NCBI GenBank assembly: GCA_964195515.1
Contig: CAXMQO010000131.1
Location: forward strand, 1 to 7,990
Direction: 5' to 3'
Length of the DNA stretch: 7,990 nt
Origin: JAHEEL01 sp964195515
GTDB lineage: Bacteria > Actinomycetota > Acidimicrobiia > Spongiisociales > UBA5794
The stretch's first letter is position 1, and each line of letters opens with the position of its first letter. Positions 7,026-7,990 of the stretch are shown piece by piece. Both the position numbers and the translations under genes were made by a program. Below the pieces are notes generated by a model. The model was not told the DNA's origin, did no database searches, and saw only the letters and a list, made by a program, of their open reading frames with translations.

Positions 7026-7693
7026 CATGTCTCCTGTAGAGGTCGGGAGGACACCACCCCGATAATGGCCACCACCAAGACGACAGCAACCATCAGCAAC
7101 ACCCAGGAGACAATACCGTATCCCCCAAGTAACCCGTCGTAGGTCTGGGTGGCTCCGAGCAGCAGAGGAACCGACAGCGGGGCAACAAGAAGGGGAACGA
7201 GAGCCGTTCCTGCGCTCGAACTGTTGACGATCGCACCGGTGAGGGTTCCCAGAAGCGCGAGACCGACGGCAACGATCAGCATCGTCGCAAGAAGCCATAG
7301 TGGGCCGATGATCGAAATGTCGTAGAGGCCGACGGCCACGACGCCGACTACCGATTCGAAGATCATCAGAAGGATCGCCGAAGAAACGGTACGACCGACG
7401 AATCCGGCCGCCGGATCGAGACCGAGCAGCGCGGAGGCGTCCTGCTGCGGCAGGGTCTCCATCGATGACCGACCGACGGAAACGAGCACCCCAAACAGCA
7501 TCACGATCACCCAGTACATCCCCGGCCCGATCTCGCGGAGCAGCACGGCGTCGGTCCCGATCGCAAGCGGGACGAGGAGGAGAGCAATCGTACCGAACGG
7601 AATGGTAATCCACAGCATGTCTCCGCGACGCCGCTCCCGAAGGAGATCACGGTCGACCACAGCGCGCACCTGAAGCCAGAATCCGGTCGTCAT
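7025..7693 (-). CDS. ccmB: CcmB membrane subunit of the CcmAB heme-handling ABC transporter
   Basis: This 222-residue protein has six predicted membrane helices (about 28-48, 58-74, 102-124, 130-155, 163-182, 193-214). The N-terminus carries a charged cytoplasmic stretch RDLLRERRRGD before the first helix, as in the family, and the VPLLVAPLSVPLLLGAT segment near 166-182 matches a conserved CcmB region. With the CcmA ATPase it drives release of heme-loaded CcmE from CcmC; it is not thought to export heme itself. The ATG at 7693 overlaps the ccmA stop as ATGA. Length matches the family. Other ABC-2 type permeases are possible on sequence alone, but the neighbours settle it. Confidence 0.94.
   Translation of the reverse strand: MTTGFWLQVRAVVDRDLLRERRRGDMLWITIPFGTIALLLVPLAIGTDAVLLREIGPGMYWVIVMLFGVLVSVGRSSMETLPQQDASALLGLDPAAGFVGRTVSSAILLMIFESVVGVVAVGLYDISIIGPLWLLATMLIVAVGLALLGTLTGAIVNSSSAGTALVPLLVAPLSVPLLLGATQTYDGLLGGYGIVSWVLLMVAVVLVVAIIGVVSSRPLQET
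7031..7035 (-). promoter_or_regulatory. Shine-Dalgarno site that decides the ccmC start
   Basis: AGGAG on the minus strand lies two bases before the first and five bases before the second of two tandem ATG codons. The usual spacing favours the second ATG at 7025. The site is inside the end of ccmB, so ccmC can be entered independently as well as by coupling. Confidence 0.6.
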
Positions 7694-7990
7694 GACAGCG
7701 TGCCCCCGGCGAGTTCGACCGTTCGGTGCGCGATCTTGTTGATGCGGTCACGGTCGTGGGAGACGACGACGACGGCGCCGCCCTCGGCGGCCTTCCGTTC
7801 GATGAGTCCCTCGACGAGATCAACTGCGTCGCGATCGAGAGCGGAATGTGGCTCGTCGAGGAGCAGGAGCGAGCGATCGATCATGAGTTCCCTGGCGAAT
7901 TCGGCGCGCCGCTGCATCCCGTGCGATGAGGCACCGGCGGGTCGGTCGGCCGCACCCGCCAACCCGACGGCGGTGAGTGCCGTCTCGACC
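7690..7990 (-). CDS. ccmA: CcmA ATPase of the CcmAB transporter, 5' part outside window
   Basis: Only the last 99 codons are in the window. They cover the C-terminal half of an ABC ATPase: the signature segment SSHGMQRR (7929-7906), Walker B LLLLDEP, the D-loop SALD, and the H-loop histidine in VVSHD. Walker A and the Q-loop lie upstream of the window. The signature has the SxGM form seen in many ABC-2 and CcmA-like ATPases rather than SGGQ. Together with CcmB it hydrolyses ATP to free holo-CcmE from CcmC. The TGA overlaps the ccmB start as ATGA. A TTG inside this fragment at 7962 is not a real start, because the frame continues past the window edge with family-like sequence (VGLAGAADRP). The fragment alone says only ABC ATPase; ccmB next to it makes CcmA very likely. 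Confidence 0.92.
   Translation of the reverse strand, partial: VETALTAVGLAGAADRPAGASSHGMQRRAEFARELMIDRSLLLLDEPHSALDRDAVDLVEGLIERKAAEGGAVVVVSHDRDRINKIAHRTVELAGGTLS

Noticed and set aside
6295..7613. Long N-terminal extension of ccmC
   Set aside because: The upstream part is out-of-frame ccmB, arginine-rich, and would bury the first membrane helix. The tandem ATG with AGGAG is the natural start.
7915..7929. Degenerate ABC signature (SSHGM) in CcmA
   Set aside because: It departs from LSGGQ, but the SxGM form is usual in ABC-2-like ATPases and the Walker B, D-loop and H-loop are intact, so I see no sign of an inactive enzyme.

Overview
The window is almost entirely coding, and every gene I can support lies on the minus strand, so it reads from high to low coordinates. 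It holds a System I (Ccm) cytochrome c maturation operon in the order ccmA (partial), ccmB, ccmC, ccmD, ccmE, ccmF, ccmH (CcmL type), ccmI-like, ccmG. A 52-base gap follows, then a large secreted protein joining an M23 (LytM) peptidase domain to LVIVD repeats, which runs off the low end of the window.

The DNA is GC-rich, uses many GTG starts and contains few TTA, CTA or TCA codons. The M23 domain resembles the form common in high-GC Gram-positives (a YLHLNND-type segment, then SGNA..APHLHFE and PVNPYP). I infer an actinobacterial-type genome, perhaps from a deep lineage such as Acidimicrobiia, since most cultured Actinobacteria use System II. This is inference from style only. No rRNA or other phylogenetic marker is present.

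How the genes work together: CcmA (ATPase) and CcmB (permease) power release of heme-loaded CcmE from CcmC. CcmC, helped by CcmD, loads heme onto His115 of CcmE. CcmF is the heme lyase core. CcmG and CcmH keep the apocytochrome CXXCH cysteines reduced, and the TPR part of the CcmI-like protein probably presents the apocytochrome. All eight gene junctions from ccmA to ccmG overlap by 1 to 8 bases, so the set looks translationally coupled. Its promoter must lie beyond position 7990.

The least ordinary parts are the M23-LVIVD fusion with an extra acidic, proline-rich insert inside the peptidase domain, a CcmI-like protein that lacks the usual first membrane segment, ccmG placed last, and cysteine pairs in CcmF. 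I saw no RNA genes, mobile elements, CRISPR arrays, convincing terminators or intergenic stretches over 60 bases.
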